A DNA stretch of 64,000 nt from a virus: IMG/VR virus record IMGVR_UViG_3300031787_000001, positions 1 through 64,000 of that record; one strand, written 5' to 3'. Shown here piece after piece: positions 10,811-19,425 of this stretch (within the stretch, counting starts at the first letter, position 1; every line of letters begins with the position of its first letter). The notes under the pieces are model-generated. The model was not told the origin of the DNA. It did no database searches and saw only the letters and a list, made by a program, of their open reading frames with translations. Made by a program: the position numbers and the translations under genes.

Positions 10811-12727
10811 TTATTCATCTACCACTAGATAACTATTTTTTGTTGGTGATACAACTGTAGGTTCAATTTTTATTCTTTTTATTATATTACCAAATTTATC
10901 GTAATCAAATACTATATTATTATTTGTTTGTGGTGCATTATTTGATGTTGTTGCGGTTGTTTTTGTGTTTGATGCTTCTTTGTTTTCTTTGTTCATATTT
11001 TGAGCCTTAAGTCCATCCCTAATTATCTTTTGACCTTCTTTTAACTGATTATCTACACTATTACCCATTTTATCAACAAAGTCTGTAACCAATTTACCTC
11101 CTGCAACCGATTCGGTTTTAGTTGATTGTGCTAATTTAGCTTGTGCTGTTGGTCCAAATCCTAATGTTTCCGCAAGTTGAGTTCCTTTTTTACCCGCCTG
11201 ATTCATACCCAATAACGCAATGTAATTGACATCTCTTTTTATGTTTTCAATATTTGAAGCCTGTCCCCTCGCAATGTCTTCTGTTGTTTTTTCTTTTAAT
11301 TGGTCTTGGTATTGTAATAATTCTTTTGCTTGTTGGTCTGTTAACTCATCTAATGCAACTTCTTGTTTACCAAAATATTTTTGTAAATCTGGTGATTTTC
11401 CTAAATCGATGGTCATCTTACCATCTTTCATTCTCGCTATGTTTGTTAAAAATTCCGTTTGGTCAGGATCTAAAGTTAAACCTCTAGCCAATAAATCAGA
11501 AGCCGCCGATGATTTTTCAGCCGCTGCCAAAGCACCTTGTGCGAGTTCTTTGTATGAAATACCCATTTGAGCGGCCATTTCTTTTGCTCTACGTAAATTA
11601 ACACCAGTTATTTCAAATCTACCTTGTTCAGAATTATATGTTGCCAAACCTTTTGCAGCACCAATTAATGCGTCCTGTAGTCCCTCAACATTGTTTGTTG
11701 ACATGTACATTAATTTAAGTGGATCATTAAAATCACCTATTGCACCACCTAATACTTGTAAATTAGCGGATAATTCTAACGCACCTTCAGGATTCATAAC
11801 TTTATCCGCTATTTGGAAAACTTCATTCATACTCATTCTAAATTCAGTTGCCTTTCTTGCCATAGTTGCCAATCCATCAATACCGTTTTTAAAACCATAC
11901 GAATTTATTTTGTCCATATTTTGTGCTAAGTCACCAATTACTTTTTTAGATTGTAAACCGAGTTCCATAGAACGTTTACCCGCTCTTTCTATTGCTGAAT
12001 TTGCTTCTTGTGCACCTATACCTATTTTTTCAAAATCATCATATAAGCTAACCATGTCTTGCATTGAACCTAAATATGCCTTACCAACCTCTCCCGCCTT
12101 TTCTAATGTTTGTTGATTGACCAATGCAAATCTACCACTTTCATTTACAATTGAAATTGCAGCATCTGCCACCTCCGCAAAACTAATACCAAGTTGAACT
12201 AATCTTGGGTTGGCGTCTGTTATTGTTTCTCTAAAATCTCTAGAAAGATCACCTGTTAAAAGTGCTTTGGAGTTAACTTCTTCTAATAATTTTGTCTGTC
12301 GTGCATAATAACTTTCCATTCCCTTGGCCACCATTTCGACAAGTGTTTTACCCATACCTTGTAAAGTAAAAGTTCCTGTCTTAATTTTTTCCATTAGATC
12401 ATCTATACCCACCAATTGATCTTGTAAATTAGGTAAATAAGTATTTGATTGTGATTCTTGAGTTTTTAATAAACCCATAACAGCGTTCAAAGATGCTGTA
12501 CCAACATCCTTAATTGCACTACCGGTACTAACAGTACCTGTACCACTTGTGCTAGATGAACTTGATCCAGAGTTAGATTGTTTTTGTACCTTATTCCATT
12601 CATCCATTAATCTTCTTTTTTCATCGGAAGTTAATGGATTACCACCATTTTGTCTTAAAGCTTCATTAAATACGTCAGTATAATCATTTGAAAATCTTGC
12701 TAACGCTGAATAATTTAAATTTGGCAT
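10811..12727 (-). CDS. Tail tape measure protein (gp29-like)
   Basis: A 638-residue, Ala/Met/Lys/Gln-rich and largely helical protein. The central part (about residues 100-470) is a long amphipathic helical region with phrases typical of tape measures, such as GAALAAAEK-like Ala-rich helices and repeated MxxxA/G patterns. A Ser/Thr/Gly linker sits near residues 52-75 and a low-complexity Asn/Thr linker near residue 590. Tape measure proteins fill the tail tube lumen and set tail length; T4 gp29 is about 590 residues, so this length predicts a tail near T4 size. The gene begins 4 nt after the stop of the gp51-like frameshift extension of the upstream gene, matching the universal chaperone-then-tape-measure order of long-tailed phages. 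Identification rests on composition, length and position. Confidence 0.75.
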   Translation of the reverse strand: MPNLNYSALARFSNDYTDVFNEALRQNGGNPLTSDEKRRLMDEWNKVQKQSNSGSSSSSTSGTGTVSTGSAIKDVGTASLNAVMGLLKTQESQSNTYLPNLQDQLVGIDDLMEKIKTGTFTLQGMGKTLVEMVAKGMESYYARQTKLLEEVNSKALLTGDLSRDFRETITDANPRLVQLGISFAEVADAAISIVNESGRFALVNQQTLEKAGEVGKAYLGSMQDMVSLYDDFEKIGIGAQEANSAIERAGKRSMELGLQSKKVIGDLAQNMDKINSYGFKNGIDGLATMARKATEFRMSMNEVFQIADKVMNPEGALELSANLQVLGGAIGDFNDPLKLMYMSTNNVEGLQDALIGAAKGLATYNSEQGRFEITGVNLRRAKEMAAQMGISYKELAQGALAAAEKSSAASDLLARGLTLDPDQTEFLTNIARMKDGKMTIDLGKSPDLQKYFGKQEVALDELTDQQAKELLQYQDQLKEKTTEDIARGQASNIENIKRDVNYIALLGMNQAGKKGTQLAETLGFGPTAQAKLAQSTKTESVAGGKLVTDFVDKMGNSVDNQLKEGQKIIRDGLKAQNMNKENKEASNTKTTATTSNNAPQTNNNIVFDYDKFGNIIKRIKIEPTVVSPTKNSYLVVDE

Positions 12728-12731
12728 TATT

Positions 12732-12878
12732 TTAACCTTTTTCTAATTCTATTATATAATTTATGAAATATCTTCTTATATAAATAGGCATGGACAAAAT
12801 ATCCGAATAGGTAAAACCTTTTTTAACCAAAAATAATATCTCTGAAAGTTGATCCTTTCTATATTCCGTAGAAAGGGC
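12732..12878 (-). CDS. gp51-like C-terminal extension reached by probable +1 frameshift
   Basis: This frame encodes 48 residues (ALSTEYRKDQLSEILF then VKKGFTYSDILSMPIYIRRY and a charged end) and stops 4 nt before the tape measure ATG. The sequence looks like a real helical protein and has the F-x-Y/W-x-D/E-I/L-xx-MP-x-x-x-R-R/K-Y pattern of gp51-type tape-measure chaperone ends. It has no usable start of its own: an in-frame TAG lies about eight codons upstream of the first Ala codon, and the first ATG is after the conserved part. It therefore needs a shift from the gp26-like frame. The likely site is TTT TTT C at 12879-12885: a Phe tRNA on TTT can slip forward to TTC. A shift of -2 would give the same frame. 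The fusion would be about 291 residues. Frameshifted chaperones upstream of the tape measure are known in lambda, P2 and Mu. Confidence 0.7.
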   Translation of the reverse strand, partial: ALSTEYRKDQLSEILFLVKKGFTYSDILSMPIYIRRYFINYIIELEKG

Positions 12879-13608
12879 GAAAAAAGTCCACCCCGAAACC
12901 TATAACAAATAGGACTTCTTCTCCTGATGGGGCGATTGTTTTTTGTGTTAAATCTAAACCTGGTTTGTTATCGTTTATAAATTTTCTAAAGTCCTGAGCA
13001 TCTTTAATTGGTAATCTATCAATAAAATTTTTAATATTCATCATATCTTTATTACCTGCAACAGATTTAATCATAAATTCAAGCCTTTTTGTCATAATCG
13101 GTGGTACACCTAAACCATTCCAACTTTTTTGAATTTCGTCTATTTCACTTTCTTGTTTTTTTGTTAAAAATTTAAAAGTAACATCTACCTTAGATTTTTC
13201 CATAAAATATTTGTATTCACCATTTGAATCTGGTGTTAAAGTGAAATCTTTCATTTTTAATGTACCTAAGTCAACGGTTACATTAAAATCTTTATTTGTT
13301 TTCGGATCAGTTAATGTTACTTTATATTCTGAACCAAAAGCAGTGTTTCTAAGAAAAATTAAAATCGCTTGAATATCTTCATCAATTAATTCGTCAATAG
13401 TTATGTCTCTGTCTAAAACTTTTCTTTTTAATAATTCATTAACAACACCATTCGTATTAACAATATTAGGTGCGGCTAATATATTTTCATCTGTTGCTGT
13501 TAGATATGCGACTCTTACTGATTTTTTATTGTTTGGGTAGTGTATTCCTCTTGATGGTAATTCTACCACATCGTATGCGATTGTTGGGTCTATTCTTAAT
13601 TCTTCCAT
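12859..13608 (-). CDS. Baseplate hub assembly / tape-measure chaperone (gp26-like, zero-frame product)
   Basis: A 249-residue protein resembling the T4 gp26 family (T4 baseplate protein family, PF12322 by recollection). The N-terminal VVELPSRGIHYP signature, the following KSVRVAYLTATDENIL segment and a region describing FLRNTAFGSEYKVTL are typical. In T4, gp26 and gp51 act during hub and tape-measure assembly and are not major virion parts. The zero-frame coding region ends at a TAG at 12859-12861, but just before it a run of six T residues is followed by C, and a second frame continues to the start of the tape measure gene (see the extension entry). A late-like TATTTATT motif lies upstream, and a strong terminator separates it from the tube gene. 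The zero-frame length is close to T4 gp26 (208 residues). Confidence 0.75.
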   Translation of the reverse strand: MEELRIDPTIAYDVVELPSRGIHYPNNKKSVRVAYLTATDENILAAPNIVNTNGVVNELLKRKVLDRDITIDELIDEDIQAILIFLRNTAFGSEYKVTLTDPKTNKDFNVTVDLGTLKMKDFTLTPDSNGEYKYFMEKSKVDVTFKFLTKKQESEIDEIQKSWNGLGVPPIMTKRLEFMIKSVAGNKDMMNIKNFIDRLPIKDAQDFRKFINDNKPGLDLTQKTIAPSGEEVLFVIGFGVDFFRPFYGI

Positions 13609-13659
13609 AATAAGTTAATTTAATAAATAACTATGTTAAAGTAAAGTTTTTAAAATAAA

Positions 13660-13689
13660 AAAACCAATAGAAAAATATCTATTGGTTTT
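13660..13689 (-). terminator. Rho-independent terminator after tail tube gene
   Basis: A perfect 12-bp stem (AAAACCAATAGA with TCTATTGGTTTT) with a 6-nt loop is followed on the minus strand by a run of T. It lies 22 nt beyond the stop of the tail tube gene. Confidence 0.85.
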
Positions 13690-13710
13690 AAAAATAAAAA
13701 ATTTATAGTA

Positions 13711-14199
13711 TTAATAAACAAGAATACAACGATCTGGTCTTAATCCACAATCAATTGATGCAATTTCATCTTGTTTGTAATCAAGTGAACCAAAATTTAA
13801 ACTTGTTATAAATGTACCTTGAAGAATCCATTTTTCAACAACAACACCTGTTGGGTCCAACATTTCTAATTCAATATCTTTTTTATAACCAGCAGCATAA
13901 CCCATACGACCTGTAACTGATTCTGCATGTAAACGGAACCACTCCATTAACGCCTGTGCGGCAGAAGGACCAATTGGGTCTTTAAATGTTACTTTCATCT
14001 CATCCCATGTAAATCTACCAGCAACATATGTTGAGGTATTTAAAAAAGGAATCTCAGTTGCATTTATTTTTGCTGATGGTCTCTGTGTTGATATTACATA
14101 CCATTCGTTAATTCCCAAAGACGAAGGGAAACGAAGGATAAACCTGTTCTGTCTTTTCGGTTCGTAAGGAACCGGCATTTTCATTAGTAAATCTGCCAT
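13711..14199 (-). CDS. Tail tube protein (gp19-like)
   Basis: A 162-residue protein matching the T4 gp19 / contractile tail tube family in length (T4 gp19 is 163 residues) and in sequence features: N-terminal P-x-EPKRQNRFILRF, the middle TWDEMKVTFKDPIGPSAAQAL followed by an aromatic WFRLH segment, and the C-terminal TSLNFGSLDYKQDEIASIDC segment. gp19 monomers stack as hexamers to form the rigid inner tube through which DNA leaves. The gene follows the sheath gene, as in T4. It has its own late motif 30 nt upstream and a strong terminator downstream, so it can be expressed as a single-gene high-level message. Confidence 0.92.
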   Translation of the reverse strand: MADLLMKMPVPYEPKRQNRFILRFPSSLGINEWYVISTQRPSAKINATEIPFLNTSTYVAGRFTWDEMKVTFKDPIGPSAAQALMEWFRLHAESVTGRMGYAAGYKKDIELEMLDPTGVVVEKWILQGTFITSLNFGSLDYKQDEIASIDCGLRPDRCILVY

Positions 14200-14229
14200 T
14201 GTAGATTATTTTGTTTTTTTTATCTTTAT

Positions 14230-14239
14230 TATAAATATG
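14230..14239 (-). promoter_or_regulatory. Late promoter motif of tail tube gene
   Basis: CATATTTATA on the minus strand, 30 nt before the ATG of the tail tube gene. It matches the TATTTATA core found before other late genes. Confidence 0.5.
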
Positions 14240-14304
14240 TCGTAAATCAAAAAATATTTTTAGATATTATTGATTTTATCAAATATTTTTCGTAGTTTTT
14301 TACT

Positions 14305-14396
14305 ACTAGTATATCTGGTCCCAGTATAAATATTACAATAAATAAAATAAGTTTATAAATAATATAAAACTAGAATACTGGATCTAGTATACTGGG
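14305..14396. repeat. Imperfect inverted repeat in sheath-tube intergenic region
   Basis: Two related copies of about 22 bp (14305-14327 and 14375-14396) face each other. Their ends CCCAGTAT (14320-14327) and ATACTGGG (14389-14396) are exact reverse complements, and the rest matches with few changes. The right copy also contains a smaller palindrome, ATACT-GGATCT-AGTAT. The roughly 300-nt gap has no open frame of note, so this is a candidate operator, structured RNA or recombination site. Confidence 0.55.
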
Positions 14397-14429
14397 TGAA
14401 ATATAAAAATATAATCTTTATAAAATAAA

Positions 14430-14445
14430 TGTTTCTCGTGAAACA
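14430..14445. promoter_or_regulatory. parS-like palindrome or weak terminator hairpin
   Basis: TGTTTCTCGTGAAACA differs at one position from the widespread bacterial parS consensus TGTTNCACGTGAAACA. It is flanked by A and T extending the stem, and six T follow on the plus strand, so a simple terminator is an equally good reading. Confidence 0.3.
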
Positions 14446-14460
14446 TTTTTTAGAATAAAA

Positions 14461-14483
14461 AAGGTGGTCAACTAGACCACCTT
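14461..14483 (-). terminator. Terminator after tail sheath gene
   Basis: A 9-bp GC-containing stem, AAGGTGGTC with GACCACCTT and a 5-nt loop, lies 20 nt beyond the sheath stop and is followed by a T-rich tail on the minus strand. The plus strand also has a T-run, so it may work in both directions. Confidence 0.85.
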
Positions 14484-14503
14484 TATTTTTATCTCCTTTT
14501 AGA

Positions 14504-17335
14504 TTATATATTATCAAATGAAGCACCTGTTGGTGTTATAATGAACTCTAAATCAATAAATTCAAGAGAACGAGTAGGTTTAATATAGATTTTACCTCTC
14601 AATGTGTTAGCGTCAATATCTTCAGGGGCATTTGATACCGTAACACGGAAATCATAAAGACCTCTTTCTTTCTTGATTGCTTCCATTATTGGATTAACCA
14701 ATCTTAAGAATTCATTTCTTACCTGATCATCATTTTGTTCAAACAATAATCTAACGGCTACCGCAGATATTAATTTTCTTGCTCTTAATAATAATCTTCT
14801 TACGTTAATTCTATCAAGTGCAGATTCTCTAACTTGTAAGGTTTTATTACCCCAAATTATTGTACCTGTATCTGAGAAAGTCGCAATTGGGTTTATTCTA
14901 CCTTTGTAAAGAATGTCTCTTTCGTCCAATGTTAATTTCTTAACAGCTTTAATTGATTTAACTAAACCTCTTGAATAACCCGCAACCGCGAACCATGGAT
15001 AAGAAACATTATCAGTTAATGCTACATTTCTTAATACCTCACCTGTTGGTGGTATGTAAAGTTGTGTTGCATTATCACCATCTCTTACCTGTATCCAAGG
15101 CCAGTATGTAGCTGAATAGTTACTATCATAACCTAAATCATCTAACATACCAACAACTTCTTCGGCATCATCTACATTTGGTGAATTTATAATATATAAT
15201 GAATCGGCTCTTTCTTCTTCAACCATATCAATTGCTTGATTAGTTAATGAATTGTGATCATAAAAGTTTAGACCAGGCGTTGCGAATACATTTATATTTA
15301 CCGCCTCAGGATTTGAGAATGTTTCAATACCTTTTAGAAAAGCATAATAATCTGAGTTACCTTCAGTAGAACTGAAAACACCACCATTACTTTCCCAGTT
15401 TGACACATATGTATTTTTTCCAAATATGTATTGATCGGTGTTTGTTTTTACATTTCTGTAAATGTCCCAACCATCAAATCCACCATAAGCCGCGAATGTG
15501 AACTTACGGAAAGTTATATTTTCTAACTTATCTTTATTTAAACCTTCTAAATCATATGGGGTTGTTTTATATGTTATACCCGTAATTGACGCGGCGTTAA
15601 CAGATAAGTGGAATGCATATGTTGTTGTATCTTCTGAACTTAAACCTTTATATTTTAAAAGATCGTTATCATACTTGAACCCTTCTTGAGTTGAAAAACC
15701 TAAAGATACTTTTCTTGGTTTATCTCCATTTGTTGTGATTGGAGATCCGTCGGATTCATAACCAACGATATCACCCGCATCGAAGTATTCTGTTTTATAC
15801 ATTAAACTACCCAATATTGAATTTGTTCCGAAACTTGTGTTACTTGAAAAACCTTTGAAACCTGCGGGAATTGCATCTGCCGGTGCGTTTTCTTTCATCT
15901 CCAACATAATGAATTTTGATTTTAATTCATATTCACCATCACTCGTACCTAATTTTTTAGCAATATATCCCGGAACTTCAGGGTCCATAGAACATCTTGA
16001 ATATTTTTCAAGAGCCACTACATTTTCATCGGTATCATTAAAATCACGAACAAGTAAATCAAATTCTTTTGTATCTAAATTAATGTTAGCAATTGTAATT
16101 TTTACTTGTTGATTAGACGCTTCACCATCAGATATTGTGATAACATCAAAAAGATCTGCAACTTTACCACCACGAACTTCAGATACTACTGTTGGTGACA
16201 ATGCAGTACTCCATCTTTCCGCGAAATCGAGTTGGTCTAAATTATAAACATTACTAGTACTTAAACCTCTAATTAAACCTTGTTTATATAAATTTTTAAC
16301 TAAATTAGGATAAGACTCGTGAAGATATAAAGGGAATTCAACATAAGATTTATCAAATACAGAATTACCAATTACTTTACCAATATATTTTGAAGATGTT
16401 AAATCCATACTACATTGATATGATTTAAGACCACCGGTTAATCCATTAACACTTAATTTGAATTCACTTAAAGGATCAGAATCTAATGTAGAAGATGTGA
16501 TATTAACATTTGAAGAATTTGTCACTTCTAATGTTAAAGATTGACCAACATATCTACCTCTAGATCTTAATGCCGCAACAATAACATTCGAATAATCCGT
16601 ATTTAAAGAAGCAGGATACTTGAATCTAGTTACGGTAAATGTATTTCCTGTATCGGGATAAACAAATAAATAAGAATAAACACCATCAATTGTTGTATCT
16701 ACACCTGGAGTTGATTCAGTATAATAAACATTATACCAATTTTTACCATTGTTTGTACCTATTGGTGATGATATTGTTGTACCAGTTAAACCAGATACTG
16801 ATGAATTAGGAACAGGTCCAACTGTAAACCAGTTACCACCATTAAATGTTGTTCCACTTATATACTCAGGTATTGTAGTACCATCTGTTGTTAACTTATC
16901 TGATAGTTCAGTATAAAACGCACTTAATGTAACTGCTGTTGTTGACATTCCACCATTTGTGGTTGTAGGAGTTGCGGTTGTATCTACAGTAACACCACCT
17001 AATGTTCTAATACCAAAAGTGTTAAAAGGTCTGTAACCTGTTAAACCTAAAACTCTTGTTACAAATAATTGATTAGATTCTTCTAAATATGATTTTGCAA
17101 CATATCCTAATTCATATTTTGGATTACCATTACCATCTTTTTCAGGTGATGTTGTTCCGAAATATGTTCTAAACTCATCAAAACTTGTAATTAATACTGG
17201 TTCGAAAGCAGGTCCTTTTAATGTCTCCCCAACCAAACCCAATGTAGTTACACCAACACTTTGTGCAACAAATGTTAAATCTAATTCAGATGTGTACACA
17301 CCTGGTGACACGAATACTCTGTTTGAAGTTGCCAT
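14504..17335 (-). CDS. Contractile tail sheath protein (gp18-like)
   Basis: A 943-residue sheath protein. The N-terminus (NRVFVSPGVYTSELDLTFV) and the segment GLVGETLKGPAFEPVLITSF are the hallmark of T4-like and other contractile sheaths. The C-terminal domain (from about residue 690) has the conserved order of PGLN, YNATYWPWIQV-like, PPTGEVLRNVALTDN-like and INPIATFSDTGTIIWGNKTL segments and the final LRGKIYIKPTRSLEFIDLEF handshake strand. It is much longer than T4 gp18 (659 residues); the extra length is in the Ser/Thr/Gly-rich middle (about residues 110-600), the surface-exposed protease-resistant domains that vary between phages. A late promoter motif lies 40 nt upstream and a terminator directly downstream. 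Confidence 0.95.
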   Translation of the reverse strand: MATSNRVFVSPGVYTSELDLTFVAQSVGVTTLGLVGETLKGPAFEPVLITSFDEFRTYFGTTSPEKDGNGNPKYELGYVAKSYLEESNQLFVTRVLGLTGYRPFNTFGIRTLGGVTVDTTATPTTTNGGMSTTAVTLSAFYTELSDKLTTDGTTIPEYISGTTFNGGNWFTVGPVPNSSVSGLTGTTISSPIGTNNGKNWYNVYYTESTPGVDTTIDGVYSYLFVYPDTGNTFTVTRFKYPASLNTDYSNVIVAALRSRGRYVGQSLTLEVTNSSNVNITSSTLDSDPLSEFKLSVNGLTGGLKSYQCSMDLTSSKYIGKVIGNSVFDKSYVEFPLYLHESYPNLVKNLYKQGLIRGLSTSNVYNLDQLDFAERWSTALSPTVVSEVRGGKVADLFDVITISDGEASNQQVKITIANINLDTKEFDLLVRDFNDTDENVVALEKYSRCSMDPEVPGYIAKKLGTSDGEYELKSKFIMLEMKENAPADAIPAGFKGFSSNTSFGTNSILGSLMYKTEYFDAGDIVGYESDGSPITTNGDKPRKVSLGFSTQEGFKYDNDLLKYKGLSSEDTTTYAFHLSVNAASITGITYKTTPYDLEGLNKDKLENITFRKFTFAAYGGFDGWDIYRNVKTNTDQYIFGKNTYVSNWESNGGVFSSTEGNSDYYAFLKGIETFSNPEAVNINVFATPGLNFYDHNSLTNQAIDMVEEERADSLYIINSPNVDDAEEVVGMLDDLGYDSNYSATYWPWIQVRDGDNATQLYIPPTGEVLRNVALTDNVSYPWFAVAGYSRGLVKSIKAVKKLTLDERDILYKGRINPIATFSDTGTIIWGNKTLQVRESALDRINVRRLLLRARKLISAVAVRLLFEQNDDQVRNEFLRLVNPIMEAIKKERGLYDFRVTVSNAPEDIDANTLRGKIYIKPTRSLEFIDLEFIITPTGASFDNI

Positions 17336-17375
17336 TGATTTTTCTTTTGATTAAAATATTTTTATTACTTTTATT

Positions 17376-17385
17376 TATAAATATC
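17376..17385 (-). promoter_or_regulatory. Late promoter motif of sheath gene
   Basis: GATATTTATA on the minus strand, 40 nt before the sheath ATG. This is an exact match to the commonest form of the repeated motif. Confidence 0.55.
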
Positions 17386-17465
17386 TTTATTTTTACCAAA
17401 GATTTTTTTATCTTCAACATAAAAGATAGTATTCTATCCTTTATTATCTTTATTTATCTTTAGAT

Positions 17466-17624
17466 ATGGAAAAGAAAATAAAAAACATAAAAATTAGTGA
17501 TATTCACCACGAAATGTTAAAAAAACACTGTGATAAAAATGGTTTAAAAATTCATAAGGTCGTGGAAAAAATGATAGAAGAATTATGTAAACCAAAGAAA
17601 AAAGATTTATATGGTGAAACTTAA
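17466..17624 (+). CDS. Small ribbon-helix-helix-like protein
   Basis: A 52-residue protein read on the plus strand between two minus-strand structural genes. The middle, KISDIHHEMLKKHCDKNGLK followed by a second helix KVVEKMIEELC, fits the strand-helix-turn-helix plan of MetJ/Arc/CopG DNA-binding proteins (a short beta strand, then h-x-x-L-K-x-h-x-x-x-x-G, then a second amphipathic helix). Such proteins bind DNA as dimers. The end overlaps the stop of the opposing gene by 4 nt (convergent). It is shorter than most prediction cut-offs, but start, codon use and charged composition look real. A regulator of phage transcription is possible; the target is unknown. Confidence 0.55.
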   Translation: MEKKIKNIKISDIHHEMLKKHCDKNGLKIHKVVEKMIEELCKPKKKDLYGET

Positions 17625-18862
17625 TATGTGTAAGTTATACCAATTTTAGACCCAACAATAGGTGTAAAACTTAGTTCTACTGTATTTGTACCGGTAACAC
17701 TAAAACTTATATCATCACTTTCAATAAGTCCATTTATTGTAAATGTAACAATATCGTTAATTGGGTTAGATGTTGTAAAAATTAATGACGATCCGTCATA
17801 TGTGAAATTTTCAGTGGTAACTTGTAAAACAAAACCTTGATTGTTAACTAAAATTGCGTTAGATGTTCCTTTATAGTATGTTATTGTTATTACACTACCT
17901 GGTGGAGGCGGTGTAACAAAGGTTACTTTAGATGTTCCCGCAATATGGTAATAATCAACACCTAATTGTTGAATCAGACCGTTTATTGCAACATTAAATA
18001 ATATATCCATAGGTTCACCAACACCAAATATAGTCTGAATACCATTACCATATAATGTTGTGATTATTATGTCTATATTTTTTGGTACCACTTTTTTACT
18101 CATTTTTTTCGTATCAACAAATTCGGTTAATAAAATTGTTCTGTTAACCGCTGGCTTAACTTCAAATTCTTCAGCATCAATTAAAAATCCAAGTAAAATA
18201 AATTGATAGTTTTGAACATAAAATCTCCTACCATCAATTGTATCCATAGGTGTATTGTCTTCAATTCTTTCAAGAATTAATGGTACGTAATGTCCCTTTA
18301 TTGTTGTGTAATCTTGTCTTGAACTAAAATTTTGCATAACCATCTTATTAAATCTGTTCAAGTCTCTGAATTTATTACAAACAATTGTAACGTCATAACT
18401 AATATCTACAGGTATTGGTTGTGGTATTTTATATACATCAGCACCTAACATACCATTAGCATCTTGTTTTTTAACTGTAGAATAATGAAATCTATGTCTA
18501 TCGGGAATAGTCCTTAATACGGATGGATTTGTACCTGGCTGAACATCTGGTTTCCTAACTACAGAAATAAAAGGTAAATTTATGTTTCCCTCCTCATCAC
18601 TATATTCCCACGTATTTTGTAATTCCGCCCATCTTTGTATTGTTAAAATTCTTGGGATCATGGGTATTTTTTTACCATCAGAAACAACAACAAAATTCTT
18701 TTCAACATAATCTAACATACCTCTATCCAAATCATCATGTAAAATAGAATCGGGTAAGTATGGATCTGATTTAGTAATAAAATCTAACAACTCCTGTCTT
18801 CTCGGTAATAATTCTTTACCGAGATAAACTTGAATATTATTTTTCTTTTTAGGTATACCCAT
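17621..18862 (-). CDS. Tail completion / sheath stabiliser candidate (gp15-like)
   Basis: A 413-residue protein. The start at 18862 (MGIPKKKNN) is preferred over an upstream in-frame ATG at 18901 because it leaves a 1-nt gap after the previous stop. The core (residues about 115-240) has VDISYDVTIVCNKFRDLNRF and a run ending in YQFILLGFLIDAEEFEV, which resembles the T4 gp15 tail terminator family that caps the sheath and tube. T4 gp15 is 272 residues; the extra C-terminal part (about 260-413) is beta-rich with repeated GxxxSxVTFVTPPPPGSVITI-like and SFTPIVGSKIGITYTY segments, possibly Ig-like. The neighbours are a second neck candidate and the sheath, the T4 order 14-15-18-19. The assignment is inferred from order and partial pattern. 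Confidence 0.5.
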   Translation of the reverse strand: MGIPKKKNNIQVYLGKELLPRRQELLDFITKSDPYLPDSILHDDLDRGMLDYVEKNFVVVSDGKKIPMIPRILTIQRWAELQNTWEYSDEEGNINLPFISVVRKPDVQPGTNPSVLRTIPDRHRFHYSTVKKQDANGMLGADVYKIPQPIPVDISYDVTIVCNKFRDLNRFNKMVMQNFSSRQDYTTIKGHYVPLILERIEDNTPMDTIDGRRFYVQNYQFILLGFLIDAEEFEVKPAVNRTILLTEFVDTKKMSKKVVPKNIDIIITTLYGNGIQTIFGVGEPMDILFNVAINGLIQQLGVDYYHIAGTSKVTFVTPPPPGSVITITYYKGTSNAILVNNQGFVLQVTTENFTYDGSSLIFTTSNPINDIVTFTINGLIESDDISFSVTGTNTVELSFTPIVGSKIGITYTY

Positions 18863-18863
18863 T

Positions 18864-19376
18864 TTAAACTCCTCTAAATTGACCTTCTTGTACAAATGCA
18901 CAAGTTATTGTTCTATAATGTGGTTTATAACCGAACATTTTATGTTTACCATCAGATGTCACTCTACCGTCATTTGTCACTTGATAGTATCTCATTTTAG
19001 TTTCAGATTCGGGATACCCCACATAATCACCATATTTTATATCTATTTTTAATTCGTCTAAATGTTTGATGTATACAGAAATTGTCATATTCCCGTGTTC
19101 ACTATAACGAATCAAACCCCCTTTATATGAATTATTTTTTGGTTCTTCTATTTTTACCAAAGCATTTATTTCAACAGGAGGAAAAAATTTTATTTCGTCC
19201 ATACCAACCTCACCATAAACATTGTCATTATCTGTTTTTTGTCTATCAACACGATATACAACTACTTTCATGTTCACATCACCATGTAAGTATTCCTGAC
19301 CCAATTCTAAATTGAAATCAAAATCTTCTTGAGAGAAAAACTTGGATAGTCTTGTTATAGGTAATTTATTGTCCAT
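18864..19376 (-). CDS. Neck / head-tail joining protein candidate (gp14-like)
   Basis: A 170-residue soluble beta-rich protein. The C-terminal half (FGYKPHYRTITCAFVQEGQF preceded by MRYYQVTNDGRVTSDGKHKM) and the IKYGDYVGYPESETK segment are of the kind found in neck proteins of T4-like marine phages, where the short protein precedes gp15. It sits 1 nt upstream of the gp15-like gene. A TATTTATT late-type motif is 4 nt before its start. T4 gp14 is 256 residues, so this would be a short version. The role is inferred from synteny; no catalytic motif or membrane segment is seen. Confidence 0.45.
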   Translation of the reverse strand: MDNKLPITRLSKFFSQEDFDFNLELGQEYLHGDVNMKVVVYRVDRQKTDNDNVYGEVGMDEIKFFPPVEINALVKIEEPKNNSYKGGLIRYSEHGNMTISVYIKHLDELKIDIKYGDYVGYPESETKMRYYQVTNDGRVTSDGKHKMFGYKPHYRTITCAFVQEGQFRGV

Positions 19377-19425
19377 ACCTAATAAATAGTTTAAAAATAC
19401 ATTCTATTTACTTATATTAGTTAAT

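Noticed and set aside
14430-14445. Confident parS site
   Set aside because: Single copy with one mismatch and a T-run; kept only as a low-confidence feature.
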